In this document: positions 48,055 to 57,381 of the stretch, piece by piece | How positions within the stretch are numbered: position 1 is the first letter of the stretch | How the letters are laid out: every line of letters starts with the position of its first letter | Source: DASPHG01 sp035629775 | GTDB lineage: Bacteria; Actinomycetota; Thermoleophilia; Solirubrobacterales; Thermoleophilaceae | Length of the DNA: 61,725 bases | Assembly: GCA_035629775.1 (NCBI GenBank) | Contig: DASPHG010000029.1 | Span: 1 to 61,725, forward strand | Direction of reading: 5' to 3' | Position numbers and translations under genes: made by a program | The notes under the pieces: model-generated | Seen by the model: only the letters and a program-made list of their open reading frames with translations | Told to the model about the DNA's origin: nothing | Database searches by the model: none

Positions 48055-49684
48055 CCACGCCGTAGCGGACGTTCGCGAGCGTGTTCACGCCGTGGGCGTC
48101 CGAGTCGATCACGAGCATCGCGCCGCGCTCGGCCGCGAGGCGCGCGTTCCACTCGTTCAGGTCGCGCCGGTCCGGGTTCCCGTTGATCTCGAGGAAGGTG
48201 CCGGTGCGGATCGCCGCCTCCACGATCTGCTCCAGGTCGAGCCCGTACGGCTCCCGGCGGTCGATCAGCCGGCCCGTCGGGTGGCCGATCGCGTCCACGA
48301 GGGGATGCTCCATCGCCGTGATCATCCGCGCCGTCATCTCCTTCTCGGCGATCCGGAACGACGTGTGCATGCTGGCGACGACCCAGTCGAGCTCGGCCAG
48401 CAGATCGTTCTCGTAGTCGAGCGACCCGTCCGTGTGGATGTTCACCTCGGACCCCGCCAGCACCGTGATGCCGTCGAGGTCGAGCGAGCGGATGTGCTCG
48501 ATCTGCGCGCGCAGCTCGTCCGGCTGCACGTCGTTCCCGAAGCCGTGCGAGGCGGAGTGGTCGGTGATCGCGATGTACGAGTAACCGCGCTCGCGCGCGG
48601 CCTCGGCCATCTGCTCGATCGTGTTGCGGCCGTCCGAGGCGGTCGAGTGGCAGTGGAGCTCGCCGCGGATGTCCGCGAGCTCGACCAGCGCGGGCAGCTT
48701 GTGCTTGCGGGCCGCCTCGAGCTCACCGCGGTTCTCGCGCAGCTCGGGCGGGATCCAGTCCATGCCGAGCAGCTCGTAGACCTCCTCCTCGGTCGCGCAC
48801 GCGTGCGTGGTCTCGGTCGAGTCGTCGGTGACGCCGTATTCGGACACGTGGAAGCCACGCTTCACCGCCGCGGTGCGCAGCGCCTCGTTGTGCTGCTTCG
48901 AGCCCGTCAGATGCTGGATCAGGTTGCCGAAGTTCTCCGGCGACACGATCCGGAGGTCCACGCTGATGCCGTTGTGCGTGATCCCGCGCGCGCCCGCCTC
49001 GCCGGGCGAGCTGGCCTCGGCGATGAGCGGCAGGGTGCAGAACGCGTCCGCGAGAGCGCGCGGGTCGGACGCGGTCGCGACGAGGTCGATGTCCTTGCAG
49101 GTCTCGGTCCAGCGGCGCGCGCTGCCCGCAAGCTCGACGCGGTCGGCGCCCGGCTGCTCCCGAAGCGCGTCGCGGAGCGCCTCGGCGATCTGGAGGGCGC
49201 GGGACAGCAGCAGCTTCGGCTTCGGCCTGCCGTCCTCGCCCGCGGCGAGCGCGAGCAGGACGCTCTCCTCGGCCTTCGGCCCGAAGCCCCGGATCTCCCG
49301 CAGGCGCTGCTCCTCGGCCGCCTTCTTGAGGTCCTCGATCGAGGCGATGCCGACCTCGTCGAAGAGCTTGCGCGCACGCTTCGGCCCGAGCCCCGGGAGG
49401 CGGGTGATCTCGACCAGCCCGGGCGGGTACTTCGCCTTCAGCTTCTCCGCCGACGGGATCGAGCCCGTCTCGAGCAGGGTCGTCAGCTTCTCCTCGATCG
49501 TCTTGCCGATCCCCGGGAGCTCGGTGACGGTGCCCGCGCGCGTCATCTCGGCGACCGACGCGCCCGCCTCGCGGATCGCCTTCGCGGCGTTCCGGTAGGC
49601 CAGGACCCGATGCACGATGGCGCCGTCGAGCTCGTAGAGGTCCGCGAGCTCGTCGAAGTGGAGGGCGAGCTCGGCGTTCCGCAT
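47960..49684 (-). CDS. polX: DNA polymerase X family with PHP domain
   Basis: This 574-residue repair polymerase/nuclease has N-terminal helix-hairpin-helix motifs (LPGIGKTIEEKL, LPGLGPKRARKLFDE, IRGFGPKAEESV). The polymerase-beta nucleotidyltransferase core contains AGSARRWTETCKDIDLVATA with the metal Asp pair and ISVDLRIV as third Asp. A C-terminal PHP domain (GELHCHSTASDGRNTIEQMA, AITDHSASHG, MLVIDSDAH) gives exonuclease or endonuclease activity. ATG 49684 is chosen by homology. It is divergent from the mannosyltransferase gene, with 22 bp between starts. Confidence 0.96.
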   Translation of the reverse strand: MRNAELALHFDELADLYELDGAIVHRVLAYRNAAKAIREAGASVAEMTRAGTVTELPGIGKTIEEKLTTLLETGSIPSAEKLKAKYPPGLVEITRLPGLGPKRARKLFDEVGIASIEDLKKAAEEQRLREIRGFGPKAEESVLLALAAGEDGRPKPKLLLSRALQIAEALRDALREQPGADRVELAGSARRWTETCKDIDLVATASDPRALADAFCTLPLIAEASSPGEAGARGITHNGISVDLRIVSPENFGNLIQHLTGSKQHNEALRTAAVKRGFHVSEYGVTDDSTETTHACATEEEVYELLGMDWIPPELRENRGELEAARKHKLPALVELADIRGELHCHSTASDGRNTIEQMAEAARERGYSYIAITDHSASHGFGNDVQPDELRAQIEHIRSLDLDGITVLAGSEVNIHTDGSLDYENDLLAELDWVVASMHTSFRIAEKEMTARMITAMEHPLVDAIGHPTGRLIDRREPYGLDLEQIVEAAIRTGTFLEINGNPDRRDLNEWNARLAAERGAMLVIDSDAHGVNTLANVRYGVATARRAWVGPDRVANTRAWPELDRLRKRSRS

Positions 49685-49706
49685 GCGCGCTCTAGGGTAC
49701 GCGCCC

Positions 49707-50444
49707 GTGCCCGGGGCCTGGCTGATCCTCCCCACCTACAACGAGGCGGTCAATCTCGAGCCGTTCGTCCACGCGGTGCTGCCCGAACTCGCCGAGGCCG
49801 CGCCCGACCACCGCATCCTGATCGTGGACGACAACTCGCCGGACGGGACCGGCCGGATCGCCGACGCCCTGGCGGCCGAGCTCGAGGCGGTCGAGGTGCT
49901 CCACCGGCCGGAGAAGCGCGGCCTCGGCCTTGCCTACATCGCGGGCTTTCACCGCGCGCTCGCCGGCGGGGCCGACCTGATCCTCGAAATGGACGCCGAC
50001 TTCAGCCATTCGCCGGCCGACGTCCCGCGCCTGATCAGCGCCGCCGCGGACGCGGACCTAGTGCTGGGCTCGCGCTACGTGGCGGGCGGCGGGGTGAGCG
50101 ACTGGGGTCTCCTCCGCCGCATCCTCAGCCGCGGCGGATCCTGGTACGCGCGTGCGGTCCTGCGGGTAAAGGTGAACGACCTGACGGGCGGGTTCAAGTG
50201 TTTTCGCCGTGAGGTCCTCGAGTCTCTCGACCTCGATGCGGTGCACGCCGAGGGCTACGGATTCCAGATCGAGCTGACCTACCGCGCGATCAAGGCCGGG
50301 TACCGCGTCCGGGAGATCCCGATCGTCTTCCGGGAGCGCCAGGCCGGACTGTCCAAGATGACCGCTCGGATCGCCGCCGAGGCGGTCTGGAAGGTGCCCG
50401 CGCTGATGCTGCGCGGGGTGTCTAGTACACGCGGCCGAAACTAA
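49707..50444 (+). CDS. Polyprenol-phosphate mannose synthase-like GT2
   Basis: This 245-residue GT-A enzyme resembles Dpm1/Ppm1: LILPTYNEAVNLEPFV, ILIVDDNSPDGTGRIAD, EKRGLGLAYIAGFHRAL, LILEMDADFSHSPADVPRLI and GSRYVAGGG, then DLTGGFKCFRR and FQIELTYRA. It transfers mannose (or glucose) from a nucleotide sugar to polyprenyl phosphate on the inner membrane face. The GT39 enzyme at 41997 is a plausible user of this donor. The start is GTG 49707. It lacks the C-terminal membrane domain of long forms. Confidence 0.94.
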   Translation: MPGAWLILPTYNEAVNLEPFVHAVLPELAEAAPDHRILIVDDNSPDGTGRIADALAAELEAVEVLHRPEKRGLGLAYIAGFHRALAGGADLILEMDADFSHSPADVPRLISAAADADLVLGSRYVAGGGVSDWGLLRRILSRGGSWYARAVLRVKVNDLTGGFKCFRREVLESLDLDAVHAEGYGFQIELTYRAIKAGYRVREIPIVFRERQAGLSKMTARIAAEAVWKVPALMLRGVSSTRGRN

Positions 50445-50479
50445 GCGCAGAGCGGCCAGGCACCGATGGGACCAGCGGG

Positions 50480-53400
50480 GTGCTGTCCACCGCGCACAAG
50501 CGCATTCTGGGCGCCGCTTGCGCGGCGCTGACCGGCCTACTCATGGCCGCGCCCGCGCATGCCGCAAAGCCGCCCAAGATGAAGGCCGCCTTCGCCGTCG
50601 ATGCCGACAACGACGGGCACGTCGACGCCGTGTCGGTGCGCTGGTCGAAGCGGGTCCGGGGCGGCAGCGACTCCGAGGCCCCGTTCGCCTTCGAGATCCG
50701 TGGCCATCGCGTCACGGACGTGGCCGGCGCGCGCGGCAAGACGCAGCGCCTAGCGGTTGCCGAGAGCAAGAACTGCGATACGGGCGGCGCGATCCGGCTT
50801 TCCTACGGCCCCGGCCGCGGCCGGACGGCCGTGGCGCCCGCGCGCGGCAAGCGGAACGTGGCGCGCCATGCGCTCGACATGCAGGATCAGGCTCCGGCCT
50901 TCCCGCGCATCACCTGCGCCGTCACGCGCGACACCGACTCGGACGGACGCGTCGACGGCGTGCGCGTCACTTACTCGCGAGACGTCCGCAGCCGCACGCA
51001 GCGGAGCGGCCCGTTCCTCTTCTCGGTCGCGGGTTACACGGTCAAGCGGGTTGGGCGCGCCCGGGCCCGCTTCCTCAACATCGACGTCGCCGAGTCGGGT
51101 GCCCCGGACTCAGGTGCACGGCCCGCGGTCGGCTACAAGCAGCCGGCGCGCAAGAACCAGCGGAAGTTCTCGATCCGCGCCGGCCGCCGGGCGAAGGCCT
51201 TCCCGGGCTCCTTCCAGAACACTCGTGACGGCGTCTCGCCGCGACTCGTAGGCGCCACGACCGGCGACTCCGACAGCGACGGCCTGCTCGACTCGATGCG
51301 CCTGCGCTTCTCGGAGCCGGTGCGCGCATCCGGGAGCAAGGGGCTGGCCGTGCTCGGCATGACGATCAGGCCGACCGTCCGGGTGAACGGATCGGACATC
51401 ACGCTCTCGCTCGTGGAGAACAAGGTGAGCGGCGACGCCCGTCCCGGGGCATGGGTCGCCGGCGCAGGCGTGACCGACCAGGCGGGCAACGCGGCCGTCC
51501 GCGGCTCCGTCGCCCCGGCCGACGGCGCGGCGCCCGTCGTGGTCGCCGCGATCACGCAGGACACCGGCGGCCAGCCGGGCCGGATCGACGCGGTCACGGT
51601 GGCGTTCTCGGAGCCCGTGGCGCACCCGCGCGACGCTGGCGGCAGCATCCCCTTCCTGCTCAGCGAGCGCAATGTGACCTCGGTCGAGCCCGCGACCGGC
51701 CGCTACATCCAAGTTCGAATCGCCGAGGCGTCCGCCGCCGACAGCGGCGAGCGCCCGAGCGTCCGCTACGTGCCGGGCGTGGGACTTCCGGTGAAGGACG
51801 CCGCCGGCAACGATGCGGCGGAGAGCTTCGTGAATGCCGCCGACGGCGTCGCACCGGTGCTGCTCACGGCCGTGACCGCGGACGGCGACGCGGACGGCCG
51901 CCTCGACGCGGTGACCGCCCGCTTCTCGGAGGACATCCAGCATTCCGACCCCACGTTCGCGATCAGTGGTCGCACCGTCACCGGCCTGGGTGCCGCAAGC
52001 GGGCGCGAGATCGAGATCGAGATCGCGGAGGCCGCGGCGAGCGACTCGGGCCTCGAGCCGACGGTCTCCTACGTCCGCGCGCCGGGCGCCGACGTGCGCG
52101 ACGCGAGCAACAACGTGACGCCGAGCTCCTCGACCGAGGCGACCGATGGTGTGCGCCCGATCCTGCTCTCCGCCCGGACAGCCGACGCCGACGGGGACGC
52201 TCGGATCGATCGGCTCGAGACGACGTGGTCGGAGCCGCTCGTGCACACGGACGACACGGCAGCGCCTTTCGCTCTCTCGGCCGGGTCATTCGCGGTCGCG
52301 CGAGTGCACGCGGCGGACGGGGCCTCGCTGATCGTCGACCTGGCCGAGCCGGCCGACCCCGACACCGCCTCGCGCCCTGATCTCGCCTACGGAGGCGGAA
52401 GTCCCCTCCGCGACGGCGCCGGCCTGGAGCCGAAGACCACCACCTGGACGGGGTTGACCGAGGACGCGCTGGCGCCGCAGCTCGTCGCCGCAACCACCCG
52501 CGACGGGGACGCAGACGGCTCGCTCGACGCTATCGACCTCCGCTTCTCGGAGAACGTCCTCCACGAGCAGGAGAACGCACCCGGCTCCTTCACCGTCGAC
52601 GGATTCGCCGTCGCGAGCGCCGAGGCGGCCGCGGACGACGCGATCAGCCTGACGCTCACGGAGTCCGGCACCGGCGACACCGGCGCGCTCCCGGAGGTTG
52701 GATACGCGCCGGATGGCGGCAACGACATCCGCGACGCGGATGGCAACGTCACGCCGGATTTGTCGATCGACGCCGCCGACGGCGCACGGCCGGTCCTGCT
52801 GGCCGCGGCCACGGCTGACGCCGACGACGACGCGCGCATCGACCGGCTGGCCACCACGTGGTCGGAGCCGCTCGTCCACAGCGAGAATGCGACCGGTCCC
52901 TTCCCGGCCACCGCCGGGAGCTTCGACATCACGCGCATCGCGGACGCGGCGGCCGCGACGCTCGCGATCGACCTCGAGGAGCCGGCCGCGCTGAACACGG
53001 CCTCGGCGCCGGACCTGACCTACACCGGTGGCCCGCACCCCATCCGCGACGCGGCGGGGCTCGAGCCCGAGGCGAAGTCCTGGACCGGGGTGACGGCCGA
53101 CGCGCTGCGCCCGCGGCTCGTCTCCGCCACCACGAGGGACGGAGATGACGACGGCTCGCTGGACGCGGTCGATCTCCGCTTCTCGGAGAACGTCCTTCAC
53201 GACGAGGAGAACGCACCCGGCTCCTTCACGGTCGACGGCCTCTCGCCCGCGACGGCGGAGTCCGCGGCGAGCGACGCGATCAGGCTGACGCTGACCGAGT
53301 CCGGCACCGGCGACACCGGCGCGCTTCCGACCGTCGCGTACGCGCCTGATGGCGACAACGACGTTCGCGACGCCGGCGGCAACACCACCACCGGCTCCTC

Positions 53401-56400
53401 GCTCCAGGCGGCTGACGGCGCGCGCCCGGTCCTGCTGGCCGCGGCGACGGCCGACGCCGACGACGACGCGCGCATCGACCGACTCGACACGACATGGTCA
53501 GAGCCGCTCGCCCACGCCGAGAACCTGGCCGGCCCCTTCGCCCTGTCCGCCGCGGGCTTTGCGATCACCCGCATCGCCGAGGCGGCGGGCGCGACGCTGG
53601 CGGTCGACCTCGTGGAGCCGGCCGCGCTCGACACGGCGTCCGCACCGAACCTCAGCTACACGGGCGGGACGAACCCGATCCGCGACAGCGCCGGGCTCGA
53701 GCCGAAGGCGACGACCTGGACCGGCCGCACGGCCGACGCGCTGCGGCCACGGCTCGTCACCGCCACGACCCGCGACGAGGACGAGGACGGTTCGCTCGAC
53801 GCGGTCGCCCTCCGCTTCTCGGAGAGCGTCCTCCACGACCAGGAGAACGCCCCCGGCTCCTTCACCGTCGACGGCCTTTCGCCGCTGAGCGCCGAGGAGG
53901 CCGCCGGCAACCTGGTCAAGCTGACGCTCGCCGAGTCGGGCACCGGGGACACGGGCGCCCTTCCCGTGGTCGCGTATGCGCCCGACGGGGACAACGACGT
54001 GCGCGACGGGGCGGGCAGCCTCGCCCTCGGCGCGACGCCGCCTGCGGTCGACGGGGCCGGTCCCGTGCTGATGGCGGCGGCCACGGCGGACACCGACGCC
54101 GACGCCCGGCTCGACCGGCTCGAGACGAGCTGGTCGGAACCGCTCGTGCATGCCGAGAACACCGCCGCGCCGTTCCCAGCCGCTGCCGACGGCTTCGACA
54201 TCACGCGCATCGCGGACGCGGCGGGCGCGACCCTGTCGATCGACCTCGCCGAGCCGGCCGACCCTGATACGGGGTCCGCGCCCGACCTGGCCTACACGGG
54301 CGGATCGGACCCGATTCGCGACCAGGCGGCGCTCGAGGCCGTCACGAAGACCTACACCGGGAAGACGCGCGACGAGATCGCCCCCGCGCTCGTCGAAGCC
54401 GGCACGGCCGACACCGACTCCGACGGCAGGCTCGACGCTGTCGACATCGAGTGGAGCGAGGTCGTCACCGGTTCGACGGCGACGGCCCCGTACACGGTCG
54501 CCGGCCGCGTGCTGGGGCCCGAGATCGCCTTCGCCGGGGCGCGCACGCGCGTCCCGTTCGCCGAGGGCACGGGCCAGTTCGACACGGACGCCACCCCCGC
54601 CGTCTCCTACGACCACGTGGCCGGCGACCTGCACGACCTGGCCGAGGGCACCGACGACATCGCCGCCGACGCACCCCCGCTCGTCGGCGAGATCGCGGTC
54701 GACGCGGCTGCGCCGGTCCTGGTCGCCGCGAAGACCGGTGACCTCGACACCCCCGGCGAGCTGGGGACCCCCAACGGCACGATCGATGCCGTGTTGACCA
54801 CCTTCTCCGAGCCGATCGCCCACGGCGTCGACGGCATCTCCCCGTTCGCGCTGAACGTGGCCGGTCGCGGGGAGACGAACGTCGAGGGCGACTCGGGACC
54901 CGGCGACAGGACGCTCTATGTGAGGGTCGCCGAGCTGTCCAGCCCGGACGGCGGCGCCACCCCGAACGTGTCGGTGACGGGCAGCGGGGCCCAGGGCGAC
55001 CGGATCACCGACCGCGCGCCGAACCCCAACGATGCGCACGTGATGAGCTTTACCGGGACGACCGACGAGGTCAGGCCCGTCCTGCTGTCCGCGCAGCTCG
55101 GGGAGACCCCCGCTGCCGGCGGCTGCACGAAGGCCCCCGAGCCTGGGATCGACGGCGAGATCGACTGCGTGCTGACCGAGTGGTCCGAGGACGTTGCGCA
55201 TCCGGGCGACGCGGCCACTCCGTACTCGCTCAGCTCCGACGGTTGGCCGATGGACCCGGTAGGACACGGACCGCTCGGCGCCGGCGTGACGCTCGAGCTC
55301 CCGCTCCAGCCCTCCGCGAGCCCCGACCGCGACCGGTCCGGGACGAGCGTGACCTACGCGGCGGGCCTCGACGCACCCGCGGTCGAGGACGTCAGCGGGA
55401 ACCTGGCGCTCACGCGCGACGTCGCCGCGGACGCCGCGTGTCGCGACCTGGGCCGCGAGCCCGACGACGGGCACGGCGTGAATACGAACGTCCTGGCCAG
55501 CCGCTCGCCGGCGTTCCAGCGCAAGTGCGCCTTCGACGCCGACTGGGTGCCGATGACGGTGACCGGCGACGGCCACCTCGAGGTCTCGACCCGGCCGGTT
55601 GCGGGAATCGACCTCGAGCTCGACCTCTTCGACTCGACGAGCTCGAACGTCCCCGATCCCGACCAGGTGATCGGCGGGCCGGGCGAGGTCGACCAGATCA
55701 CGCTCTCGGGCCTCGCGCCCGGCACCTACTGGGCGCGCGTCTCAGCCGACGACGATCCGAACCCGCAGGAGGGCCCGTACTGCCTCGTCTACTCAAACGA
55801 CCCGGCTCTGCCGGCGAGCTGCGGCCCGCTGGCCGGTCAGATCGTCTTCACTGAGGTCGGCCTCGGCGCTGACAAGTTCATCGAGATCAAGAACGACGCC
55901 GAGGTGCCGGTGGACATGAACGGCGCGAGCGCGAAGATCGTGATCGGCACGGGCGGCGGCGCACGCGAGTGCACCCTGGCGATGCCGTCCGGGCCCGGCG
56001 CGTCGGAGCTCGAGCCCGACGAGCGCGTCCTGATCGAGGGCTCCGCCACCGAAACGAGCTTCGGCTGCGACAAGATGGCCACGCTCGGGCCGGCCGCCGA
56101 GCCGCTCGAGATGTTCGCCAACGGCGCGATCGACACGGTTCCGTTCGACTCGAACGTGATCGCGACCCCCCTCGCCAGCGGGCACTCGCTCCAGTTCGTC
56201 GAGTCGACCGAGGATGAGGATCACCAGGCCAACGACTCGGTCGGCACTCGCTGGTGCCGGACGTTCGCCGCCGATTCGAAGGGCACCGGGGGCGACGGAT
56301 GTGACGAGTACCGGATCAACGAGGTGCTCCTCCGCCCCGCCGCCGCCGGCGCGCCCTCCGACGGCCGCTCGTTCGTCGAGCTGGCGGGGAACATCCCCGC

Positions 56401-56941
56401 CCTGGCGGGCTCGCAGCTGCTCGGTGACTGGGTGCTCCGCGGTGTCGACGGCCAGAGCGGGGACGGAAGCCCCGACTTCGTGCTGCCGGCCGACGCGAGC
56501 CCGCGTCCGAACGGCACCTACGTGGTGGCCGACGGCGTCGCCGGTGCCACGCAGGTGGATCCGTACGACCGGATCTGGGACGGCCTCAACCTGAACGCGC
56601 CCGACTGGCCCGACGGCATCGGCGATTTCGCGGCGCGCGGCCTCCAGCTTCTCCCGCCCGACCCGCAGGCCTCGTCGTGCGCCGTGCAGGCGGATGCCTT
56701 CGGCTGGATCACGACCGGCCAGGGCTTCACCGAGTTCTTCGACAACCAGCGCGGCTGCGGGGGGTTCGAAACCCAGGAGTACGCGCCGATCGCGACCGGG
56801 AGCGTTCCGAGCGCGGCACGACGCAACCTCGACGATGAGAACGACACCTCCTACAACGAGGCGTTCGACGGGAACAACAACAAGCTCGACTTCTGCGCGC
56901 AGGTGCCGCCGAGCCCGGGGCAGCTGAACACCGGCTGCTGA
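50480..56941 (+). CDS. Giant secreted repeat protein with C-terminal lamin-tail-like domains
   Basis: This is a 2153-residue protein. The signal peptide (residues 1-28, ending APAHA) is followed by about 15 repeats, each opening with a Ca-binding-like acidic phrase (for example TRDTDSDGRVDGVRVTYS) and closing in a beta strand with GRxVT or SFTVDG. Repeats 6-13 alternate two types as 212-residue pairs. About residue 1637 they give way to a pre-peptidase-like beta domain (LAPGTYWARVSADDDPN), then two lamin-tail-like regions (IVFTEVGLGADKFIEIKN; RINEVLLRP). The C-terminus holds several Cys (CGGFETQ, DFCAQVP, NTGC). It has no anchor or catalytic motif; it is probably a surface or matrix adhesin stabilised by calcium. 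Confidence 0.88.
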   Translation: MLSTAHKRILGAACAALTGLLMAAPAHAAKPPKMKAAFAVDADNDGHVDAVSVRWSKRVRGGSDSEAPFAFEIRGHRVTDVAGARGKTQRLAVAESKNCDTGGAIRLSYGPGRGRTAVAPARGKRNVARHALDMQDQAPAFPRITCAVTRDTDSDGRVDGVRVTYSRDVRSRTQRSGPFLFSVAGYTVKRVGRARARFLNIDVAESGAPDSGARPAVGYKQPARKNQRKFSIRAGRRAKAFPGSFQNTRDGVSPRLVGATTGDSDSDGLLDSMRLRFSEPVRASGSKGLAVLGMTIRPTVRVNGSDITLSLVENKVSGDARPGAWVAGAGVTDQAGNAAVRGSVAPADGAAPVVVAAITQDTGGQPGRIDAVTVAFSEPVAHPRDAGGSIPFLLSERNVTSVEPATGRYIQVRIAEASAADSGERPSVRYVPGVGLPVKDAAGNDAAESFVNAADGVAPVLLTAVTADGDADGRLDAVTARFSEDIQHSDPTFAISGRTVTGLGAASGREIEIEIAEAAASDSGLEPTVSYVRAPGADVRDASNNVTPSSSTEATDGVRPILLSARTADADGDARIDRLETTWSEPLVHTDDTAAPFALSAGSFAVARVHAADGASLIVDLAEPADPDTASRPDLAYGGGSPLRDGAGLEPKTTTWTGLTEDALAPQLVAATTRDGDADGSLDAIDLRFSENVLHEQENAPGSFTVDGFAVASAEAAADDAISLTLTESGTGDTGALPEVGYAPDGGNDIRDADGNVTPDLSIDAADGARPVLLAAATADADDDARIDRLATTWSEPLVHSENATGPFPATAGSFDITRIADAAAATLAIDLEEPAALNTASAPDLTYTGGPHPIRDAAGLEPEAKSWTGVTADALRPRLVSATTRDGDDDGSLDAVDLRFSENVLHDEENAPGSFTVDGLSPATAESAASDAIRLTLTESGTGDTGALPTVAYAPDGDNDVRDAGGNTTTGSSLQAADGARPVLLAAATADADDDARIDRLDTTWSEPLAHAENLAGPFALSAAGFAITRIAEAAGATLAVDLVEPAALDTASAPNLSYTGGTNPIRDSAGLEPKATTWTGRTADALRPRLVTATTRDEDEDGSLDAVALRFSESVLHDQENAPGSFTVDGLSPLSAEEAAGNLVKLTLAESGTGDTGALPVVAYAPDGDNDVRDGAGSLALGATPPAVDGAGPVLMAAATADTDADARLDRLETSWSEPLVHAENTAAPFPAAADGFDITRIADAAGATLSIDLAEPADPDTGSAPDLAYTGGSDPIRDQAALEAVTKTYTGKTRDEIAPALVEAGTADTDSDGRLDAVDIEWSEVVTGSTATAPYTVAGRVLGPEIAFAGARTRVPFAEGTGQFDTDATPAVSYDHVAGDLHDLAEGTDDIAADAPPLVGEIAVDAAAPVLVAAKTGDLDTPGELGTPNGTIDAVLTTFSEPIAHGVDGISPFALNVAGRGETNVEGDSGPGDRTLYVRVAELSSPDGGATPNVSVTGSGAQGDRITDRAPNPNDAHVMSFTGTTDEVRPVLLSAQLGETPAAGGCTKAPEPGIDGEIDCVLTEWSEDVAHPGDAATPYSLSSDGWPMDPVGHGPLGAGVTLELPLQPSASPDRDRSGTSVTYAAGLDAPAVEDVSGNLALTRDVAADAACRDLGREPDDGHGVNTNVLASRSPAFQRKCAFDADWVPMTVTGDGHLEVSTRPVAGIDLELDLFDSTSSNVPDPDQVIGGPGEVDQITLSGLAPGTYWARVSADDDPNPQEGPYCLVYSNDPALPASCGPLAGQIVFTEVGLGADKFIEIKNDAEVPVDMNGASAKIVIGTGGGARECTLAMPSGPGASELEPDERVLIEGSATETSFGCDKMATLGPAAEPLEMFANGAIDTVPFDSNVIATPLASGHSLQFVESTEDEDHQANDSVGTRWCRTFAADSKGTGGDGCDEYRINEVLLRPAAAGAPSDGRSFVELAGNIPALAGSQLLGDWVLRGVDGQSGDGSPDFVLPADASPRPNGTYVVADGVAGATQVDPYDRIWDGLNLNAPDWPDGIGDFAARGLQLLPPDPQASSCAVQADAFGWITTGQGFTEFFDNQRGCGGFETQEYAPIATGSVPSAARRNLDDENDTSYNEAFDGNNNKLDFCAQVPPSPGQLNTGC
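52181..54720 (+). repeat. Four tandem copies of a 633-636 bp coding repeat
   Basis: The phrase encoding TADxDxDARxDRL starts at 52181, 52814, 53450 and 54086, i.e. spacings of 633, 636 and 636 bp. The intervening phrase beginning CGCTTCTCGGAG starts at 52541, 53177 and 53813 (both 636). Copies 2-4 are nearly identical at the DNA level over long stretches, suggesting recent duplication or ongoing homogenisation. The last copy diverges after about 54360. Confidence 0.85.
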
Positions 56942-56968
56942 GCTAGCCTCCGCGCCGCAAGTAGAGGC

Positions 56969-56987
56969 CGCTATATTTTGTATAGCG
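56969..56987. promoter_or_regulatory. trxA: Perfect AT-rich inverted repeat upstream of trxA, candidate operator
   Basis: CGCTATA, spacer TTTTG, TATAGCG: a perfect 7-bp inverted repeat centred about 32 bp before the thioredoxin ATG, in one of the few AT-rich spots of this region. It overlaps the likely -10 (TATATT or TATAGC), so a repressor or activator dimer site is plausible. Confidence 0.5.
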
Positions 56988-57009
56988 ACTATCCCAAGGA
57001 GACCAGCGC

Positions 57010-57336
57010 ATGGCGGGCAACATGATCGACGTCACCGACAACAACTTCGCGGCAGAGGTGCTCGAGTCGCCGGAGCCCGTCCTCGTGGACTTCTGGGCGC
57101 CCTGGTGCGGGCCGTGCCGGATCATCGCGCCGCACCTCGAGGAGCTCAACAACGAGCGCCAGGACCTGCGCGTCGTGAAGCTGAACGTCGATGACAACCC
57201 GCAGACCGCGGCGCAGTACGGCGTCATGTCGATCCCGACGCTCATCCTCTTCAAGGGCGGGCAGGAGGCCAAGAAGATCATCGGCGCGCTGCCGAAGAAG
57301 CGGCTCGAGCAGGAGCTCGAGCCGGCGCTGGCGTAA
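57010..57336 (+). CDS. trxA: Thioredoxin
   Basis: This 108-residue thioredoxin has the redox site FWAPWCGPCRIIAPHLEEL, the cis-proline loop SIPTLILFKGG and the KLNVDDNPQTAAQYGV strand-helix. It keeps cytoplasmic protein thiols reduced. AAGGAG ends 10 bases before ATG 57010, a good ribosome-binding site. It sits alone between two surface-protein genes with its own promoter-like region; no reductase is nearby. Confidence 0.97.
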   Translation: MAGNMIDVTDNNFAAEVLESPEPVLVDFWAPWCGPCRIIAPHLEELNNERQDLRVVKLNVDDNPQTAAQYGVMSIPTLILFKGGQEAKKIIGALPKKRLEQELEPALA

Positions 57337-57381
57337 TCGGACGTCTTGCGTAGATAACCGGGCCGTGGCTACAGTGGCGGC

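Noticed and set aside
53498..55576. 692-codon minus-strand frame opposite the giant repeat gene
   Set aside because: Its apparent repeats are simply the antisense of the coding repeat; there is no start context or known domain.
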